Source: Pseudonocardiaceae bacterium (GTDB lineage: Bacteria; Actinomycetota; Actinomycetes; Mycobacteriales; Pseudonocardiaceae). From it: a stretch of 8,093 nucleotides of DNA. Location: contig JAICSB010000130.1 of assembly GCA_025937115.1 (NCBI GenBank), forward strand, positions 1 to 8,093, read 5' to 3'. This document shows positions 5,990 through 8,093 of this stretch, one piece after another; position 1 is the first letter of the stretch, and every line of letters begins with the position of its first letter. The position numbers and the translations under genes are program-made. Under the pieces are notes generated by a model. That model was not told where the DNA came from and made no database searches. It saw only the letters and a program-made list of their open reading frames with translations.

Positions 5990-6190
5990 CGTACCGGTCA
6001 GCGGCTTATTCACGAGCTTGGGTGGCCGCACGACCGTCCAGTCCGTGGCGCTGCGCCGGATCTCGTCTTCCAGCTCGGCCAGATCCGCGTAGAGGTCCCG
6101 GAACAGGGCGCCGACGAACGGCAGCACAATCCGGCGGTTGATGAAACTGTCGCCTTCTGTAATGACCGAAGTCACACCACGGGAACCGGG
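5990..6190 (-). pseudogene. Internal fragment of an NmrA-like NAD(P)-binding oxidoreductase (atypical SDR)
   Basis: The minus frame between a stop at 6191-6193 and about 5993 reads EGDSFINRRIVLPFVGALF, then RDLYADLAELEDEIRRSATD and WTVVRPPKLVNKPLTG. This is the conserved second half of NAD(P)H-binding NmrA-like proteins: the FRDLYADLxxMExxxRxSxLDWTVVRPPxLxxxPLTG signature. The N-terminal Rossmann part with its GxTGxxG motif is missing, and after PLTG the sequence no longer resembles the family (expected YR...ISRADVA). The frame stays open on to 5849, but that tail looks non-homologous. Both ends are lost, so it is a pseudogene. Its 5' part overlaps the first codons of the opposing MarR gene. 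In other actinobacteria MarR-type regulators often sit divergent to such oxidoreductases, so these two may be a former pair brought into overlap by deletion. Confidence 0.8.
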
Positions 6191-6653
6191 TCACCCACTG
6201 GCCGACCGAGCCAGCTTCCTGCTTTCCCAGCTCGGTGCTCACAGCGCGCATGGGTTCGCCAAGCGTCTGGCGCCGCTGGGCATGCGGCCGAGTCACTTCG
6301 GGCTGCTCATGCACCTCTCGCGAGGCGAGGGACAGTCCCAGCAGCGGCTCGCCGACGCCATGGGCATCCACCGCAACGTGATGGTCGGCCTCGTCGACGA
6401 ACTCGAGGACCGAGGACTCATCGAACGCCGCCGCCACCCCGCCGATCGGCGCGCCCACGCCATCCACCTCACCGCAGCCGCCCACGACCTGCTCCGTCGT
6501 GCCCAACGTGTCGCCGACGAGCACGAGGCGGAACTGCTCGCGGGAATCGGCGAGGACGACCGCACCTACCTCATCGCGCTCCTACAACACCTCGCTGACC
6601 ACACTGGACTTCCGACCGGCGTCCACCCCGGACTGCACGACAACCACAGGTAG
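6162..6653 (+). CDS. MarR-family winged helix transcriptional regulator, 163 aa
   Basis: Residues about 13-40 form the N-terminal dimerisation helix (LADRASFLLSQLGAHSAHGF). Residues about 45-115 are the winged helix: PLGMRPSHFGLLMHLSRGEG, the recognition region QSQQRLADAMGIHRNVMVGL, then VDELEDRGLIERRRHPADRR with the wing arginines that mark the MarR family (DxRA-like DRRAHAIHLT). The C-terminal helices (about 118-155) complete the dimer interface. Length and motif order are normal, so it is intact. ATG 6162 fits the family's N-terminus best. TTG 6138 and ATG at 6141 (a different frame) are weaker, and no good ribosome binding site precedes any of them. Such regulators usually repress their own promoter and a neighbour and are relieved by phenolic or oxidant ligands. 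The natural divergent partner appears to be the broken oxidoreductase, so the present target is unknown. Confidence 0.92.
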   Translation: MTEVTPREPGHPLADRASFLLSQLGAHSAHGFAKRLAPLGMRPSHFGLLMHLSRGEGQSQQRLADAMGIHRNVMVGLVDELEDRGLIERRRHPADRRAHAIHLTAAAHDLLRRAQRVADEHEAELLAGIGEDDRTYLIALLQHLADHTGLPTGVHPGLHDNHR

Positions 6654-6734
6654 CTCACCCTTGGGTGCTCTCCGTCGGCCCGTTCGAGGGCTGACGCCAC
6701 CGCAGGTAACGCATAGTAGCTGCCGTGCCACTCC

Positions 6735-6763
6735 TTGACATCACTTGAGACGCACTCTAGTGT
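6735..6763 (+). promoter_or_regulatory. Sigma-70-like promoter, TTGACA - 17 bp - TAGTGT
   Basis: A perfect -35 box TTGACA (6735-6740) is separated by 17 bp from TAGTGT (6758-6763), a good actinobacterial -10 (TAnnnT). The spaced inverted repeat TGACA...TGTCA spans the same bases (6736-6740 and 6761-6765) and might serve as an operator. The next plus-strand gene starts at 7033, implying a leader of about 260 nt if this promoter drives it. Confidence 0.5.
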
Positions 6764-6990
6764 CACTCCCGGTCGGGGACCGTACCCACTCGAGAGGGGT
6801 CGTCCTGCACCGATCGGCACATGAGAGATCAATCGCATCGGCACAAGCCCATGGCGTGGTGTGACGCCCCGGCTCTCGGGTAGGGCGCGTTCTATTCTCC
6901 TTCAGTGCGCTCTTGAACGTGATGCGCTGGCTGTGTTGATTGTCGATTGGACCATGTCATCGGACGTCCTCTTTCAGTTATCCGCTCTGG

Positions 6991-7013
6991 CCCGGCTCGC
7001 CGGGGGGGTTTGT
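6991..7013 (+). terminator. Weak hairpin with T-rich tail just upstream of the DUF6777 gene
   Basis: CCCGG (6991-6995) and CCGGG (7000-7004) pair around a 4-nt loop, then a G-run and TTTGTT follow. The stem is only 5 bp. It could be a weak terminator or attenuator in the leader of the next gene, or could affect access to its ribosome binding site at 7019-7024. Confidence 0.25.
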
Positions 7014-7032
7014 TAAGCAGGGAGCCGTGCAA

Positions 7033-8093
7033 ATGAACGTTCGCTGGTTGCATTCACACCGAGTCTTAGTGGCGTCGATGGTGGCTGCCATGCTCGTGGT
7101 GGGAATGCTGGTCGTCCTGGTGGTTCGCCAACAGCAGAGCCAGGCGAGTCAGGTCTACCTCGAAGCAGGTGGTAATGTCGGCGCTCATCCTTTTATCCCA
7201 CTGAGGTTGCCACCCCCAGTGGCGGGGGGGAACCAAAGTAGCGAAGCTGGATCAGTTCAGACGACCGCGGACACGGACGATCGGACAGTCAGCGATCCAG
7301 AGCGGCTCATCTCGTACCTGGACAGCCATCCGCAAGCAGCGACAGCTTGGGTGCAAGCACTTAATTCCGACCCAACGCTAAGCTGGAGCGGCGGCAACCG
7401 GGTCGATGTTCAGCAGATCCCAGCTTACATTCATGAACTTACGCCGCGTCGCCTCGATGAGGATCTCAGAGTCACCGATTATCAATTCGTCAACGGTGTT
7501 GCTGTCGCCGTACAATCGATTCTACAGAAGGGTTCTGCTGTTTTTGTTGACGCCAGGGGCGTTTCCCGTGTGCGATGTGTGAGCGGTAGCCCACTGGCTC
7601 CCATGATCCGACTGAAGCGGTCGGAGACTTATCGGGGCACACGGTGGCCCGACTTCCAGCCACAACGGGTCATCGTGATCCAACGTGGCCGGCAATGCGC
7701 GCACAACGAATATTACGATGGCGATCGCTGCCGGCAGATTGCAAGCTGTCCGCAGGGTGAGTACCGCGGTGATGGTGGTCGGTGTGATCACCCGGGTCCG
7801 CCGGAGCGGCAAGATGTGCGTGGGTTATCGGACGAGCCCGGGCGGGGTGGACTGCCGAATGAGCCGAAGCAGCCTGACTCGCCTCGGCAGCCCGACCAGC
7901 CCAACCACCCTGACCAGGCCAAGCAGGCCAAGCAGGCCGAGCAGCCGAAGCAGCCCAAGCACCCTGACCAGGCTGAGCAGCCGAAGCAGGCCGAGCAGCC
8001 CAAGCGGGCTGAGCAGCCCGAGCAGGCCCAGCAGCCCGAGCAGGCCCAGCAGCCGAAGCAGCCCCAGCAGCCCCAGCAGCCCGAGCAGCCCGA
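7033..8093 (+). CDS. Membrane-anchored DUF6777-domain protein with Cys-rich segment and P/A-x-Q repeat tail (3' end outside the window)
   Basis: ATG 7033 lies 8 nt after AGGGAG (7019-7024); GTG 7027 is too close to it. Residues 11-31 are one hydrophobic helix after a short basic end, an uncleaved anchor or signal with no lipobox. Residues about 41-218 match DUF6777 as I know it: AHPFIP near the start, DPERLISYLDSHPQAATAWV, the ELTPRRLDEDLRVTDYQFVN block, QSILQKGSAVFVDARGVSRV with C182, and TYRGTRWPDFQPQRVIVI. The usual CxCGNPL motif reads CVSGSPL here, so its second cysteine is absent. Residues 222-251 hold four cysteines (222, 233, 239, 251) in a small EGF-like spacing (NEYYDGDRC, CPQGEY, GGRC). 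From residue 278 on, the protein is a repeat of three-residue units. It is probably an extracytoplasmic protein with a flexible wall-spanning or sticky tail. Codon use is less G/C-biased than in the other genes. Function unknown. Confidence 0.82.
   Translation, partial: MNVRWLHSHRVLVASMVAAMLVVGMLVVLVVRQQQSQASQVYLEAGGNVGAHPFIPLRLPPPVAGGNQSSEAGSVQTTADTDDRTVSDPERLISYLDSHPQAATAWVQALNSDPTLSWSGGNRVDVQQIPAYIHELTPRRLDEDLRVTDYQFVNGVAVAVQSILQKGSAVFVDARGVSRVRCVSGSPLAPMIRLKRSETYRGTRWPDFQPQRVIVIQRGRQCAHNEYYDGDRCRQIASCPQGEYRGDGGRCDHPGPPERQDVRGLSDEPGRGGLPNEPKQPDSPRQPDQPNHPDQAKQAKQAEQPKQPKHPDQAEQPKQAEQPKRAEQPEQAQQPEQAQQPKQPQQPQQPEQP
7864..8093 (+). repeat. 25 tandem 9-bp units encoding [P/A]-[K/E/Q/D]-Q, continuing past the edge
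   Basis: From 7864 the coding frame is an uninterrupted run of 9-nt units, each P or A, then usually K, E, Q or D, then mostly Q (25 complete units by 8088, for example PKQ, PDQ, AEQ, AQQ). The units vary most at the 5' end (PDS, PRQ, PNH) and become near-identical towards the edge (PEQ AQQ PEQ AQQ), a pattern expected if the array expands by slippage or unequal crossover at its 3' side. The array end is not in the window. Confidence 0.9.

Larger units (their letters stand above)
6654..7032. other. Intergenic region between the MarR gene and the DUF6777 gene
   Basis: No plus-strand gene is supported in this stretch of about 380 bp. It contains a sigma-70-like promoter (6735-6763), two copies of ATCGGCACA (6813-6821 and 6837-6845), a short GC hairpin followed by T-rich sequence (6991-7013) and the ribosome binding site AGGGAG (7019-7024). 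A minus-strand open frame (6566-6844) has poor third-position bias and no recognisable motif. Confidence 0.5.

Noticed and set aside
6006..6524. Minus-strand open frame of 172 codons opposite the MarR gene
   Set aside because: Shadow of the MarR coding sequence; part of it also reads the oxidoreductase fragment in the wrong frame.
6566..6844. Minus-strand open frame of 92 codons after the MarR gene
   Set aside because: Low third-position G/C bias, antisense overlap with the end of the MarR gene, and it contains the plus-strand promoter. Nothing recognisable in the translation.
7788..8003. Minus-strand Cys/Gly/Trp-rich open frame opposite the repeat
   Set aside because: It is simply the antisense of the 9-bp repeat units and has no ribosome binding site or independent support.
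7864..8093. CRISPR array or non-coding satellite
   Set aside because: The repeat unit is 9 bp, in frame with the upstream gene and without spacers, so it is a coding tandem repeat.

Overview
The window looks like chromosomal accessory DNA from a high-GC actinobacterium, possibly Pseudonocardiales-like. The basis is strongly G/C-biased third codon positions, actinobacterial-type proteins (a DUF6777 protein, a ParB-fold DGYHR protein, a 7Fe-type ferredoxin tail) and GGGAG/GAGGAG ribosome binding sites. The genus cannot be fixed from the sequence.

Layout. Positions 1-170 (minus) hold the 5' part of a frameshifted DMT/EamA-type transporter. A 55-aa two-helix membrane protein lies at 347-514 (plus). 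A gene-poor stretch with one unrecognised remnant (544-732) leads to 1090-2202 (plus), a prokaryotic ionotropic-glutamate-receptor-like protein. It has a signal peptide, a two-lobed periplasmic-binding-type domain and an inserted TM1/P-loop/TM2 pore module. From 2350 to 3625 is a decay zone: a tyrosine-recombinase pseudogene broken over several frames (minus), a 113-aa hypothetical protein (minus), the tail of an unknown gene with a perfect 12-bp terminator-like hairpin (plus), and the last 64 residues of a ferredoxin (plus). Positions 3665-5880 (minus) form a likely two-gene transcript: a SulP anion transporter with a STAS domain, then a small ParB/sulfiredoxin-fold-like protein. Next come an internal fragment of an NmrA-like NAD(P)-binding oxidoreductase (minus) and an intact MarR-family regulator (6162-6653, plus) whose start lies inside that fragment on the opposite strand. 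After a 380-bp intergenic region with a good sigma-70-like promoter, 7033-8093 (plus, runs off the edge) encodes a membrane-anchored DUF6777 protein with a cysteine-rich segment and a long three-residue P/A-x-Q repeat tail.

How the parts relate. The intact genes (channel-like receptor, SulP transporter plus partner, MarR regulator, DUF6777 surface protein) do not form one obvious pathway. At least four recognisable broken genes and two probable ones lie between them, including a recombinase, so the segment looks like a recombination-prone site where pieces of unrelated genes have accumulated. The two items most worth attention are the altered selectivity-filter region of the glutamate-receptor-like protein and the unusual architecture of the DUF6777 protein.
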